A stretch of 64,000 bases of DNA from Sulfitobacter pontiacus (GTDB taxonomy: Bacteria > Pseudomonadota > Alphaproteobacteria > Rhodobacterales > Rhodobacteraceae): the NCBI RefSeq assembly GCF_040790665.1, contig NZ_CP160849.1:2629501-2693500 (forward strand), in the 5' to 3' direction. Positions 44,372-53,093 of the stretch are shown one piece after another; the first letter of the stretch is position 1; each line of letters starts with the position of its first letter. Below the pieces are notes generated by a model. The model did not search any database. It saw only the letters and a list, made by a program, of their open reading frames with translations, and had not been told where the DNA came from. The translations under genes were made by a program, and so were the position numbers.

Positions 44372-44916
44372 TGGCGCTGCGCATCCTGATCGACGCTTGC
44401 GTGCTCTATCCAACCGTCATGCGCGAGATGGTGATGGGCGCGGCGCGGGCGGGGGTGTTTGAACCGCTGTGGTCCGCGCGCCTGTTGGAAGAATGGGCGC
44501 GCGCCGCGATCAAGCTTGGCCCCGAGGGCGAGGCACAGGCCCGCGCAGAGATCGCCTTACTGCGCGCCGCCTGGCCCAAGGCGGAAGTGCCCCCGAGCCC
44601 CGGTGTGGCGGCACGGCTGTACCTGCCGGATGAAAACGACGTGCACGTGCTGGCCGCCGCGATCACCGGCCATGCCGATATTATCATGACGCTGAATGCC
44701 AAGGATTTCCCCCGTGGCACCTTGGCTGAAGAGGGGTTGGCGCGGGTCGATCCCGACAGCTACTTACACGGCGTCTGGCTGGCGCAGCCGCAGGCGATGG
44801 AAGCTGTCGCCGCCCATGTTCTGGAAGAGGCACGCCGTCTGTCAGGCCACCCGTGGGAGATGCGACCGTTGCTGAAGAAAGCAAGGCTGCCGCGGCTGGC
44901 AAAGGCGCTTGGTTAA
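44371..44916 (+). CDS. PIN domain protein (RSP_2648-like)
   Basis: The 181-residue protein has a PIN-type nuclease fold. The first Asp is in LIDACVLYPT, Glu in LLEEWARA, and later Asp residues in PDENDVHVLAAAITGHADIIMTLNAKDFP. It starts on the last base of the RlmI stop codon. No antitoxin gene is adjacent, and pairing with an rRNA methyltransferase is unlike a VapBC module, so it is better seen as a stand-alone RNase-like protein. It converges with the M48 gene by a four-base overlap. Confidence 0.82.
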   Translation: MALRILIDACVLYPTVMREMVMGAARAGVFEPLWSARLLEEWARAAIKLGPEGEAQARAEIALLRAAWPKAEVPPSPGVAARLYLPDENDVHVLAAAITGHADIIMTLNAKDFPRGTLAEEGLARVDPDSYLHGVWLAQPQAMEAVAAHVLEEARRLSGHPWEMRPLLKKARLPRLAKALG

Positions 44917-45596
44917 CGATCCCAGGCGGATCGCAGCGCAGTGAGCGCGTCGATCCTGTCTGCGGTCTTCGGGTGGCTCAGCAGCCAGGCGGGGGCGGTG
45001 CCGTGGTTGCTTTGGGTCAGTGCCTCCAGCTTCTCGAACAAGGAAATCTGTGGCGCGATGCCGATACCCGCTTTGGTTAGCAAGGCGGCGGCATAGGCGT
45101 CCGCCTCGTATTCATCGCTGCGCGACAGGCGCGCGGCCAGGAGCGTCGCCAGCATATTGGCGATCCAGATACCGACACCGGGGAGGATACGCCCCAAGAT
45201 CATCCCAAGCGCCGCGCGCATGGCATTCTGCCCAGAAAAATCGATCATCCGTCTTCGTGAATGCCCCAAGGCCACATGGCCGAGCTCATGTGCAATCACA
45301 CTCGCGAGCTCCTCGGCGGTGACGGCACCGGATTTGAATTTCTCGTAAAAACCGCGGGTAATGAAGATCCGCCCATCGGGGGCGGCAAGACCATTGACGG
45401 GGGCGACTTCGTAGATATGCACCTTGATCCGCGGCAGATCGAGGGCGCTGGCCAGTTTCGATGTCATCTCGCGCAGGGCAGGGTCGAGCAGTTCTGTCGA
45501 TTTGTCATCCAGCTCTTTCGCGGTGCGCCAAGCGGAAAAGCGATACATGGCAAGCCCGTAGAGCACGGCGAGAAGGATGGGGAGGATGCGGATCAT
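44913..45596 (-). CDS. M48 family metalloprotease (HtpX/Oma1-like)
   Basis: The 227-residue protein has an N-terminal hydrophobic anchor (about 1-20), the zinc motif VIAHELGHVALGHSRRR with catalytic Glu, a hydrophobic segment GMILGRILPGVGIWIANMLATLLA, and the third ligand Glu in SRSDEYEADAYAA. It is shorter than HtpX (~290) and lacks the extra membrane helices. It probably degrades damaged membrane or periplasm-facing proteins. It is a single gene, convergent with the PIN gene. Confidence 0.87.
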   Translation of the reverse strand: MIRILPILLAVLYGLAMYRFSAWRTAKELDDKSTELLDPALREMTSKLASALDLPRIKVHIYEVAPVNGLAAPDGRIFITRGFYEKFKSGAVTAEELASVIAHELGHVALGHSRRRMIDFSGQNAMRAALGMILGRILPGVGIWIANMLATLLAARLSRSDEYEADAYAAALLTKAGIGIAPQISLFEKLEALTQSNHGTAPAWLLSHPKTADRIDALTALRSAWDR

Positions 45597-45670
45597 GTAT
45601 CCAATATGGACGGGGGGGCGCGGGGTGCAAGGGTGGAATGAGTATTTGGGAAAGGGTGAAGGGGCAAAGA

Positions 45671-45698
45671 CAAGGGCCGCGGGTGGGCGCGGCCCTTG
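45671..45698 (-). terminator. Terminator-like hairpin after the osmC-type gene
   Basis: CAAGGGCCGCG and CGCGGCCCTTG form a perfect 11-bp stem with a six-base loop just beyond the stop at 45708. Only TCTTTG follows on the minus strand, so termination efficiency is uncertain. Confidence 0.6.
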
Positions 45699-45707
45699 GG
45701 GGCAGGG

Positions 45708-46133
45708 TCAGGATAGTTTTGCGTCCATCGTGATGTCGGCGGTCATCAGTTTGGAGATGGGGCAGTTTTCCTTGGCGGTTTTGGTCGCCTCTTCGAACTG
45801 CTCTTGTGTGGCATCGGGAATGACACATTCAACGTCAAGGTGGATCGTCGGCACGTGGAAGCCGCCGTCTTTTTGTTCAAGGAAGACGGTGGCCTTGGTT
45901 TCGATGCTATCGGCGACCAGATCGTAGTCTTCAAGGATCATTGACAGCGCCATCGAAAAACAGGACGCGTGGGCCGCGCCGATCAGCTCTTCGGGGTTGG
46001 TGCCGTCTTTGCCTTCGAAACGGGTGTTAAAGCCGTAGGGTTGGTCACTGATCACGCCGGTCTGGGTGGAGACATGGCCTTTGCCCTCTTTGAGGTTGCC
46101 TGTCCATTTTGCGGAGCCTGATTTCTTGATCAT
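45708..46133 (-). CDS. osmC: OsmC family peroxidase (OsmC subgroup)
   Basis: The 141-residue protein has the two redox cysteines of OsmC/Ohr proteins in ELIGAAHASCFSMALS and CPISKLM, plus the Arg/Glu-containing N-terminal strand region. Length and the AAHASCFSMAL motif fit the OsmC subgroup, which reduces organic hydroperoxides. The ATG at 46133 has AAAGGAA six bases upstream; six more residues are possible from 46151. It is 84 bases downstream of the CoxE-like gene and could be cotranscribed. Confidence 0.9.
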   Translation of the reverse strand: MIKKSGSAKWTGNLKEGKGHVSTQTGVISDQPYGFNTRFEGKDGTNPEELIGAAHASCFSMALSMILEDYDLVADSIETKATVFLEQKDGGFHVPTIHLDVECVIPDATQEQFEEATKTAKENCPISKLMTADITMDAKLS

Positions 46134-46217
46134 GGGAATTCCTTTCACCATTTGGGTTCATGGTGAAAACGCGGGGGCGCGGTGGAATGTTCCGATCTGT
46201 GGTGGGGTGGCGGCTGA

Positions 46218-47405
46218 TTACCGGGTCAGGGTCTTCATCCCGCGGCTCAGCCCCTCGAGGGTCATGGGCACCATTGCCTCTGCGCCAAAGATTTCCTGCA
46301 CCATCTTGATGGATTGTGTGTAGGGCCAGTATTTCTCGGGGATCGGGTTGATCCAGAGGTTGCTGTTCCATTGTTCGCGCGCCCGAGAGAGCCAGACCGA
46401 TCCGGCCTCGGCGTTCCAGTGTTCATTGGCGCCACCGGGGTAGGCGATTTCGTAAGGGGACATGGACGCGTCGCCCACAAAGATGCATTTGTAATCCGGC
46501 CCGTAGGTGCGCAGCACTTCCATCGTGTCCAGCTGTTCTGTCCAGCGGCGGCGGTTGTCGCGCCAGACGCCTTCATACAGGCAGTTGTGGAAGTAGAAGT
46601 GTTCGAGGTGTTTGAATTCGGACTTGGCAGCGCTGAACAGTTCTTCGACGGTTTTGATATGCGGATCCATAGAACCACCCACATCCAGGAACAGCAGCAC
46701 CTTGACCGCGTTGCGCCGCTCGGGTCGGGTTTTGACATCGAGGTAGCCGTGTTCAGCCGTCGCACGGATGGTGCCGCCCAGATCAAGTTCGTCATTGGCA
46801 CCGTCACGGGCCCACCGGCGCAGACGTTTCAGCGCGACCTTGATGTTGCGGGTGCCCAGTTCGACCGTGTCGTCGAGGTTCTTGAATTCGCGTTTGTCCC
46901 AGACCTTGACCGCACGCTGGTGGCGCGATTCATTCTGGCCGATGCGCACGCCTTCGGGGTTGTAGCCATAGGCCCCGAAGGGCGAGGTGCCTGCGGTGCC
47001 AACCCATTTATTGCCCCCCTGATGGCGGCCTTTCTGTTCCTCGAGCCGTTTGCGCAGCGTCTCCATCAGCTTGTCAAAACCGCCCGCGGCCTCGATCTCG
47101 GCCTTTTCCTCGGGGGTGAGGTGCTTTTCGGCCATTTTCTCCAGCCACTCGTGCGGGATGTCCACGGCCTCCATCACATCGTCGAGGCTGATGTTTTCAA
47201 GGCCCGAGAAGGCAGCCGCAAAGGCGCGGTCGAATTTGTCGATGTTGCGTTCGTCTTTGACCATGCTGGTGCGCGCGAGATAGTAGAAGGCATCGACATC
47301 ATAGGTCGCGAGCCCGGCTGCCATCCCGTCGAGAAAGGCGAGAAACTCGCGCATGGACACCGGCACCTTGTGTTGGCGCAGTTGGTCAAAGAACGGCAGA
47401 AACAT
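46218..47405 (-). CDS. vWA domain protein, CoxE-like
   Basis: The 395-residue protein has an N-terminal helical region (FLPFFDQLRQHKVPVSMREFLAFLDGM) and a central low-complexity linker (KWVGTAGTSPFGAYGYNPEG). The von Willebrand A-like domain has the MIDAS-type motif FLDVGGSMDPH and FVGDASMSPYEI, typical of the CoxE family. CoxE proteins work with MoxR AAA+ ATPases (encoded here at 49301) in activating metalloenzymes or complexes. No molybdenum-CO dehydrogenase genes are in the window, so the client is unknown. The 57-aa gene ends three bases upstream of its ATG. Confidence 0.87.
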   Translation of the reverse strand: MFLPFFDQLRQHKVPVSMREFLAFLDGMAAGLATYDVDAFYYLARTSMVKDERNIDKFDRAFAAAFSGLENISLDDVMEAVDIPHEWLEKMAEKHLTPEEKAEIEAAGGFDKLMETLRKRLEEQKGRHQGGNKWVGTAGTSPFGAYGYNPEGVRIGQNESRHQRAVKVWDKREFKNLDDTVELGTRNIKVALKRLRRWARDGANDELDLGGTIRATAEHGYLDVKTRPERRNAVKVLLFLDVGGSMDPHIKTVEELFSAAKSEFKHLEHFYFHNCLYEGVWRDNRRRWTEQLDTMEVLRTYGPDYKCIFVGDASMSPYEIAYPGGANEHWNAEAGSVWLSRAREQWNSNLWINPIPEKYWPYTQSIKMVQEIFGAEAMVPMTLEGLSRGMKTLTR

Positions 47406-47408
47406 GAA

Positions 47409-47582
47409 TTACGCTCCGGTTAGGACTCGGTCCAGAACGACTGTAAGGATCATGCCGACGATGATAAAGGCCATCGCAAACCCGGCCGCGTATTGTGCGA
47501 TATCCTTGCGGTTGCCGTTGCGTTTACGGGCGGTCAGCCCCCCGATAACAGCGCCGATCACGGCGAGAAGTATGACGATCAT
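47409..47582 (-). CDS. 57-residue two-helix membrane protein
   Basis: The frame reads MIVILLAVIGAVIGGLTAR, a short basic loop KRNGNRKD and a second hydrophobic stretch GFAMAFIIVGMILTVVL, ending TGA after residue 57. Two membrane helices are predicted with a positive cytoplasmic loop. It is wedged between the DUF2927 lipoprotein gene and the CoxE-like gene on the same strand, with an 18-base and a three-base gap. Codon use looks like real coding sequence. No family was recognised. Confidence 0.7.
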   Translation of the reverse strand: MIVILLAVIGAVIGGLTARKRNGNRKDIAQYAAGFAMAFIIVGMILTVVLDRVLTGA

Positions 47583-47600
47583 TTTAACCCATTTCGCTAG

Positions 47601-48965
47601 TTATTTGAGCGGGTTAAGCGACGCGATCTCGCGCATTTTGGCCCGCACAGCCCAGTCAGAGCCAAATCCGTACCGTGCCCAGCCCAAACTGTCCAGCCTG
47701 ACGGCCTGTGCCTCGGCCGCGCGGTTCTCAAGCTCGAGCGCTTCGGCACGCAGCAACAGCAGGGTGCTGAGCAGGGCGGCGTTCTCGCGTCGGCGTGCGG
47801 TGTCGATATGCGGCGCGATCAGACGTAGCGCTTCGGCACCCTGACCCTTGGAGACTGAATAGGCCCCCAGTTGCGTCGCCACATAGGCGCGGTGCAGATC
47901 GGTGCCGGGGGTGCGGGCGTAGAAGAGATCGGACATCTTGTATTGTTCATGCGCGGCTTCAGCATCACCTGATTGCAATGCGCGCCCCATGGCGTAATGG
48001 GCAAACGCGCGGCGGTGATCCTGCCAGCCCAGGCTTTGTGCGATCTTGATGGCGCTATAGGCCGCGTCCTGGCGTTGCCCGCTGGAGCGTCCGGGCCCGA
48101 GCGCGCCCTGAACAGCGGCATTCCAGGCGCGGGGGGTACGGGTCAGGAAGCGTGCTTTGGTCGATGTGCCGCCCGGATTGATCCGTGCCAGAATACCCGG
48201 CAGGGCGTTTGCCACCTGGCCTCGTGTCATGCCCGACCGCAGCGCCGGATCATAATAGGCGCGCAGGATCATCATATCAAATCCGGTCAGCACCGTATGC
48301 ACATTGTCGTCGTTAAAGACGGAATCCGGCAGGCGATACAGATCGTTGAGAGGGCCAAGCGCTTGGGCCAGTTCTTCGTGCAGACAATCGCGGACCTCTT
48401 GCGGGCTGGCGTCATTGGGGATGAAGATCGACACGCGGCTGCGGGTTTTCAGCAAGGACCAGTTGGTCTGCGCGGTGCGGCGGACTTTCTTGTATTCATC
48501 AAGGCTGCTGACATTCGGGGCCACAAAACATGCGGCCTGGGGCAGCACCTTGCTGATGGTGCGACGGCTGACAGCTTCGACGGTGATATTGGCATTCGGG
48601 CCGCTGGTGGGGCTGATGTCGATCCGGGCCTCTTGCCGCAAGCGATTGAGCAGCGCGGTCAGATCGGGGCCAAGGGTCGGGGGCGGTGCACCGATGACGC
48701 GCACGGTGACCGGACCTTCGAAACGGGTGAAAACGGGGAGCTCCTTGCCGCTTTCCATGCGGAACGACAGTTCGATAAAATCGAGGCTGAGGTCGTTGTT
48801 GGAGCGCGGTGCCGGCAGCGATTGATGCACGGTGAACCGTTTCATCGCGGGCAAAGAAGAGGTTGAGGCGGGTTCCATCGCGGCGCGGGTCACCACACCG
48901 GGATGCGAGGCCGGAACGCAGGCGCTGATCGCCAGCATCAAGGGCAGCAAAAGGTATTTCTTCAT
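47601..48965 (-). CDS. DUF2927 lipoprotein
   Basis: The 454-residue protein has a lipoprotein signal peptide (lipobox ISAC, Cys16) and a large periplasmic region. Blocks such as RFEGPVTVRVIGAP and ACFVAPNVSSLDEYKKV and the segment CLHEELAQALGPLNDLYRLPDSVFNDDN match DUF2927. The HEELAQALG stretch recalls the HExxH-like helix of some peptidases, but no complete zinc site was seen. The C-terminal half (QDAAYSAIKIAQSLG..., YVATQLGAYSVSKGQGAEAL) looks like TPR-type helices. It belongs to the operon with MoxR, the 57-aa protein and CoxE. Confidence 0.82.
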   Translation of the reverse strand: MKKYLLLPLMLAISACVPASHPGVVTRAAMEPASTSSLPAMKRFTVHQSLPAPRSNNDLSLDFIELSFRMESGKELPVFTRFEGPVTVRVIGAPPPTLGPDLTALLNRLRQEARIDISPTSGPNANITVEAVSRRTISKVLPQAACFVAPNVSSLDEYKKVRRTAQTNWSLLKTRSRVSIFIPNDASPQEVRDCLHEELAQALGPLNDLYRLPDSVFNDDNVHTVLTGFDMMILRAYYDPALRSGMTRGQVANALPGILARINPGGTSTKARFLTRTPRAWNAAVQGALGPGRSSGQRQDAAYSAIKIAQSLGWQDHRRAFAHYAMGRALQSGDAEAAHEQYKMSDLFYARTPGTDLHRAYVATQLGAYSVSKGQGAEALRLIAPHIDTARRRENAALLSTLLLLRAEALELENRAAEAQAVRLDSLGWARYGFGSDWAVRAKMREIASLNPLK

Positions 48966-49300
48966 GGATGCGACCCCGTTGTGGCAGGTGCAGGGACCGC
49001 ACGGACAACTTTAACAGTCTCCAACACGCGGCGCACGAACGGTGCAAAAATCATATCCATCATCTACCTGACTGCCCTTTTGAGCTGATTACAGGTGTTT
49101 TTCGCCCGCCATCCAGACCATTCTAGGGAGCAACCATGTCAAAACAGAGAAAAATGTTAACAAATAAGGCAGGCTTATGACCATCGTTGCTTAGACGTCA
49201 CAAATAGGACGGGCGCGTTTGCAGCCGTGAAATAACGCGCGGGCGGTTGGATATTCGCTTTATGCGGGATCAGGGCGCGGCGCACCGCGCCCCTTTGGGG
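48966..49300. other. Intergenic region between the DUF2927 and moxR genes
   Basis: No substantial gene is visible in these 335 bases. A plus-strand 14-codon ORF (49136-49180) has AGGGAG upstream and reads MSKQRKMLTNKAGL, overlapping a five-codon ORF by ATGA. Near the moxR stop a perfect hairpin, GGGCGCGG-CGCA-CCGCGCCC (49273-49292), may terminate moxR weakly. The rest shows nothing. Confidence 0.4.
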
Positions 49301-50140
49301 TCACTTTTGCGCGCGTGCCATGAAAGCAAGCCGTTCGAACAGATGCACGTCTTGTTCGTTTTTCAGCAGCGCACCGTGCAACTTTGGCAGGGCGGACTTG
49401 CCGTCTTTTTTCAGATCGGCGGCATCCATATCTTCGGCCAGCAACAGCTTGAGCCAATCCAGCACTTCCGACGTGGATGGTTTTTTCTTCAGCCCTTGCT
49501 GTTCGCGGATTTCGTAGAATTGGGTCAGCGCCGTGGTCAGCAGGGATTCCTTGATGCCGGGGTGGTGGACCTCGACGATCTTGCGCAGCGTGTCCATCTC
49601 GGGGAACTGGATGTAGTGGAAGAAGCAGCGGCGCAAAAAGGCGTCGGGCAGCTCTTTTTCATTGTTCGAGGTGATGATGACGATGGGGCGGTTTTCGGCT
49701 TTGATCGTCTCGCCAGTCTCGTAGACGAAGAACTCCATCTTATCGAGCTCTTGCAAAAGGTCGTTGGGAAATTCGATGTCAGCCTTGTCGATCTCGTCGA
49801 TCAGCAACACGGTTTTGCCTTCGGCCTCAAACGCCTGCCACAGCTTGCCCTTGCGGATGTAGTTTTTCACATCATGCACACGCTCTTCGCCAAGCTGGCT
49901 GTCGCGCAGGCGGCTGACGGCGTCATATTCGTACAGACCCTGTTGCGCACGGGTGGTCGATTTGATGTTCCATTCGATCATGGGCAGGCCAAGGGCGGCT
50001 GACACTTGTCGGGCAAGTTCCGTTTTACCTGTGCCGGGCTCACCTTTTACAAGCAGAGGTCGTTCCAGCGTCACAGCCGCATTCACCGCAATCGTGAGGT
50101 CATCTGTGGCGACGTAATCTTGAGTACCTTGGAATTTCAT
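49301..50140 (-). CDS. MoxR family AAA+ ATPase
   Basis: The 279-residue ATPase has Walker A GEPGTGKTE, Walker B VLLIDEIDKADI, sensor 1 in IITSNNEKELPDAFLRRC, and the short helical lid of MoxR proteins. MoxR ATPases act as chaperones with vWA partners such as CoxE. Separation from the CoxE-like gene by the DUF2927 and 57-aa genes, all on the same strand, supports one functional unit. The ATG at 50140 (MKFQGTQDYVATDD) is typical; an upstream frame to 50272 is not. Confidence 0.92.
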   Translation of the reverse strand: MKFQGTQDYVATDDLTIAVNAAVTLERPLLVKGEPGTGKTELARQVSAALGLPMIEWNIKSTTRAQQGLYEYDAVSRLRDSQLGEERVHDVKNYIRKGKLWQAFEAEGKTVLLIDEIDKADIEFPNDLLQELDKMEFFVYETGETIKAENRPIVIITSNNEKELPDAFLRRCFFHYIQFPEMDTLRKIVEVHHPGIKESLLTTALTQFYEIREQQGLKKKPSTSEVLDWLKLLLAEDMDAADLKKDGKSALPKLHGALLKNEQDVHLFERLAFMARAQK

Positions 50141-50303
50141 CTTGTTTTCAACCTTCTTCAACGCGCTATTCTTGGTCCTTAAACCAACAAACATAAGCAT
50201 TGTGTAGTGACAATCCGCTAACGCTGCGTTAGATGCACGCCACGGGAGTGATGTCGGGAGACGCGCCTTCATGACAGGATTTAAGACCGCGATGGGGAAT
50301 GAT

Positions 50304-50726
50304 ATGAAGCAGGAAGTTTTTTTGGCGGATGGTTATACACCTGCCGAAGACGAGCCGTTCATGAATGATCGGCAAGTCGAATACTTCAGACGCAAACTAC
50401 TGAACTGGAAAGCCGAGCTGCTGGCAGGGAGCAGGGACACGATTGAGGGCTTGCAAGACGGGACACGCAACATCCCCGATGTGAACGATCGCGCCTCCGA
50501 AGAAACGGACCGCGCGCTGGAACTGCGCACACGGGACCGCGCCCGCAAGCTGGTCAGCAAGATCGACGGGGCGCTGCGCCGCATCGACGAGGGTGAATTC
50601 GGCTACTGCTCCGTCACCGGAGAGCCGATTTCGCTGAAGCGTCTGGATGCGCGACCAATCGCCACGATGAGCCTTGAGGCGCAAGAACGTCACGAGCGCC
50701 GCGAGAAAGTCCACCGCGACGATTGA
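50304..50726 (+). CDS. dksA: DksA/TraR family RNA polymerase-binding protein with a reduced zinc finger
   Basis: The 140-residue protein has a coiled coil whose tip carries the DxxDxA motif (D59-V-N-D62-R-A64), needed with ppGpp to act on RNA polymerase. The C-terminal finger reads FGYCSVTGEPISLKRLDARPIATMSLEAQERH. Only Cys102 of the usual four Cys remains (CxxT and SxxA), as in zinc-independent DksA variants. The ATG at 50304 has GGGGA five bases upstream; ATG at 50292 or 50271 would lengthen it. It is divergent from the moxR gene and followed by a terminator. Confidence 0.9.
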   Translation: MKQEVFLADGYTPAEDEPFMNDRQVEYFRRKLLNWKAELLAGSRDTIEGLQDGTRNIPDVNDRASEETDRALELRTRDRARKLVSKIDGALRRIDEGEFGYCSVTGEPISLKRLDARPIATMSLEAQERHERREKVHRDD

Positions 50727-50776
50727 TCGTCCGGTAACGGGCCGCAAATGATCGCATTTGCGCGAGAATGATAATG

Positions 50777-50806
50777 AAAGCGCCGCGGTGAGAGCCCGGC
50801 GCTTTT
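50777..50806 (+). terminator. Terminator after dksA
   Basis: AAAGCGCCG (50777-50785) and CGGCGCTTT (50797-50805) form a perfect 9-bp stem with an 11-base loop and end in TTTT, 34 bases before the monooxygenase start. Confidence 0.75.
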
Positions 50807-50839
50807 GTGTATGAAGCTGGCACGACAGGCGAAAGCGAA

Positions 50840-52009
50840 ATGGGCATCAGCAACGCAATTGTTATTGGTGGGGGTATCGGCGGCTTGGCCACTGCAGCGG
50901 CTTTGTCGCGCCGTGGCATGGCTGTCACGCTGCTGGAGCAGGCTCTGGCGATCACCGAGGTCGGTGCCGGCCTCCAGATCAGCCCCAACGGTATCGCGGT
51001 GTTGCGGGCCATGGGGCTCGACGCCAAGCTGACCGAACGCGCGGCGGTGCGCGGGCAGGCGGTGGTCTTGCAGGATTACAAGGCCGGGGCGCGGGTGGCG
51101 CGGTTGGACCTGATGCGCGGGCAGGGGGCATATCCCTATATGTTCGTGCACCGCGCCGATCTGGTGGACATCCTGCTGGGCGCGGCCAAAAGGGGCAATG
51201 TGACGATCGAACTTGGGGCCGAGGTGGCAGAGGTGACCTCCGGTGCCACACCGCAACTGCGCCTGACCGATGGGTCGCGCCGGCGGGCAGAGCTGATCGT
51301 TGATGCTAGCGGGATCCACAGCCGCGCGCGAGCGGTGTTGAATGGCGCGGATCAGGCAAAGTTCACCGGTCAGGTCGCGTGGCGCGCCGTTGTGGGCAAT
51401 GATTTCAACCACCCCGACGAAGCCCATGTCACCATGGGGCCGGGCCGCCATCTGGTCAGCTACCCTTTGCGCGGCGGGCGGCTGGTCAATCTGGTCGCGG
51501 TAGAAGAGCGTGACAGTTGGGCCGCCGAAGGCTGGAACCATGCGGACGATCCGGCACACCTGCGAAATGCTTTTGCGGATTTTGGCGGGCGGGCTGCCGC
51601 GATGATCAATGCGGTTGAGGCCTGCACGCTTTGGGGGCTCCATCTGCATCCGGTTGCGCAGACGTGGCATCAGGGCGGGGTTGTCTTGCTGGGGGATGCC
51701 GCGCATCCGACTCTGCCGTTCCTAGCGCAGGGGGCCAATATGGCGCTTGAAGATGCATGGGTGCTGGCCGACAGCGTGCTGAACCACCAAGGCCCCCAAT
51801 CGCTCGCCCGCTATCAAAGCCTGCGCCAACCCCGTGTTACCCGTGTCGTCAAAGCGGCGGCAGGCAATGCCGCGCGCTATCATTTGCGCCCCGGGCCTTT
51901 GCGGTCAGCCGCGCATCTGGGGCTAAAACTGGGCAGCACCCTTGCACCTTGGGCGATGGTCGGCGCGTTCAACTGGCTGTACCACCATGATGTGACCGCG
52001 CCGAAATAG
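50840..52009 (+). CDS. FAD-dependent aromatic-type monooxygenase
   Basis: The 389-residue flavoprotein has the dinucleotide motif VIGGGIGGLATAAALSRRG, the conserved DG-like VDASGIHSRAR and the second FAD motif GVVLLGDAAHPTLPFLAQGANMALEDAWVLA. This is the salicylate/3-hydroxybenzoate 6-hydroxylase group (UbiH/PheA-like). The substrate cannot be stated; a phenolic carboxylate is a reasonable guess. GAAAGCGAA precedes the ATG. It is convergent with the ornithine cyclodeaminase gene. Confidence 0.87.
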   Translation: MGISNAIVIGGGIGGLATAAALSRRGMAVTLLEQALAITEVGAGLQISPNGIAVLRAMGLDAKLTERAAVRGQAVVLQDYKAGARVARLDLMRGQGAYPYMFVHRADLVDILLGAAKRGNVTIELGAEVAEVTSGATPQLRLTDGSRRRAELIVDASGIHSRARAVLNGADQAKFTGQVAWRAVVGNDFNHPDEAHVTMGPGRHLVSYPLRGGRLVNLVAVEERDSWAAEGWNHADDPAHLRNAFADFGGRAAAMINAVEACTLWGLHLHPVAQTWHQGGVVLLGDAAHPTLPFLAQGANMALEDAWVLADSVLNHQGPQSLARYQSLRQPRVTRVVKAAAGNAARYHLRPGPLRSAAHLGLKLGSTLAPWAMVGAFNWLYHHDVTAPK

Positions 52010-52022
52010 GCTGACTTCGTCT

Positions 52023-53072
52023 TTACTTGGCCCGTTGCAACATGCCGAACAGATCCCGCGGATCTTCGGGGTCGGCCAGCAGGTCAAGCGGGTCGAAAAG
52101 ATCGGTCGCCTTGATCTGGTCGCGCACATAGCGCAGCGCCGAGAAATCCTCGATCGCGAAGCCGACACTGTCGAACAGGGTGATCTGCTTGTCATCTGTG
52201 CGGCCCTGCGCCTGACCGGTCAGCACCTGCCAGATTTCGGTCACAGGATGATCCGGTTCAAGCTGCTGTATCTCGCCCTCGATCCGGGTCTGTTCGGGGT
52301 ATTCCACAAAAATCCCTGCGCGGTGCAGGATCGCGGGGGCAAGCTCGGTCTTGCCCGGACAGTCGCCGCCGATGGCGTTGATGTGGATGCCGCTGCCGAC
52401 CATATTATCTGTCAGGATGGTGGCATATTGCTTGTCCGCCGTGCATGTGGTGACGATTTGCGCGCCCAGCATCGCTTCTTCCGCGGTGTCGCAGGGCACG
52501 ACCTTGATGCCCAGACCTTGCAGGTTGGCGGCGCATTTGGCGGTGGCATCTTTGTCGATGTCGTACAGACGCACCTCGTCGATGCCGGCGATGGCCTTCA
52601 TCGCGAGGGTCTGGAATTCGGACTGCGCGCCGTTTCCGATCATCGCCATCACATGCGCGCCATTGGGGGCCAGCAACCGCGCCACCACGGCAGAGGTCGC
52701 CGCCGTGCGCAGCGCCGTCAGCATCGTCATCTCGGACAACAACACCGGATACCCGTTGGCCACATTCGCCAGCAGGCCAAAGGCGGTCACGGTCTGCAAC
52801 CCCTCCGCCGTGTTCGAGGGGTGGCCGTTCACGTATTTGAACCCGTAGACCTCGCCGTCCGAGGTCGGCATCAGCTCGATCACGCCCTGTTCCGAATGGC
52901 TGGCTACGCGCGGGGTCTTGTCAAACAGCTCCCACCGTTTGAAATCCGCCTCGATATACTCCCCAAGCCCGATCAGCATGGGTTCTATCCCGATGTGGTG
53001 GATCAGCTTCATCATATTGTCGACGGAAACAAAGGGCACCAGCGCCTTGTCAGAGGGGGTCAGATTGGTCAT
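52023..53072 (-). CDS. Ornithine cyclodeaminase
   Basis: The 349-residue NAD-dependent enzyme of the mu-crystallin fold converts ornithine to proline and ammonia. Family marks are KTPRVASHSEQGVIELMPTSDGEVYGFKYVNGHPSNT (substrate side), LTALRTAATSAVVARLLAP, and the nucleotide motif IGNGAQSEFQTLA. NAIGGDCPGKTEL contains the catalytic Asp region. It follows the arginase gene by 21 bases on the same strand, so arginine goes to urea, ornithine and proline. Confidence 0.93.
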   Translation of the reverse strand: MTNLTPSDKALVPFVSVDNMMKLIHHIGIEPMLIGLGEYIEADFKRWELFDKTPRVASHSEQGVIELMPTSDGEVYGFKYVNGHPSNTAEGLQTVTAFGLLANVANGYPVLLSEMTMLTALRTAATSAVVARLLAPNGAHVMAMIGNGAQSEFQTLAMKAIAGIDEVRLYDIDKDATAKCAANLQGLGIKVVPCDTAEEAMLGAQIVTTCTADKQYATILTDNMVGSGIHINAIGGDCPGKTELAPAILHRAGIFVEYPEQTRIEGEIQQLEPDHPVTEIWQVLTGQAQGRTDDKQITLFDSVGFAIEDFSALRYVRDQIKATDLFDPLDLLADPEDPRDLFGMLQRAK

Positions 53073-53093
53073 GATCGTGGTCCTTTACTCAAA

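Noticed and set aside
44371..44916. VapC toxin of a toxin-antitoxin pair
   Set aside because: No small antitoxin ORF precedes it; it overlaps an rRNA methyltransferase gene instead.
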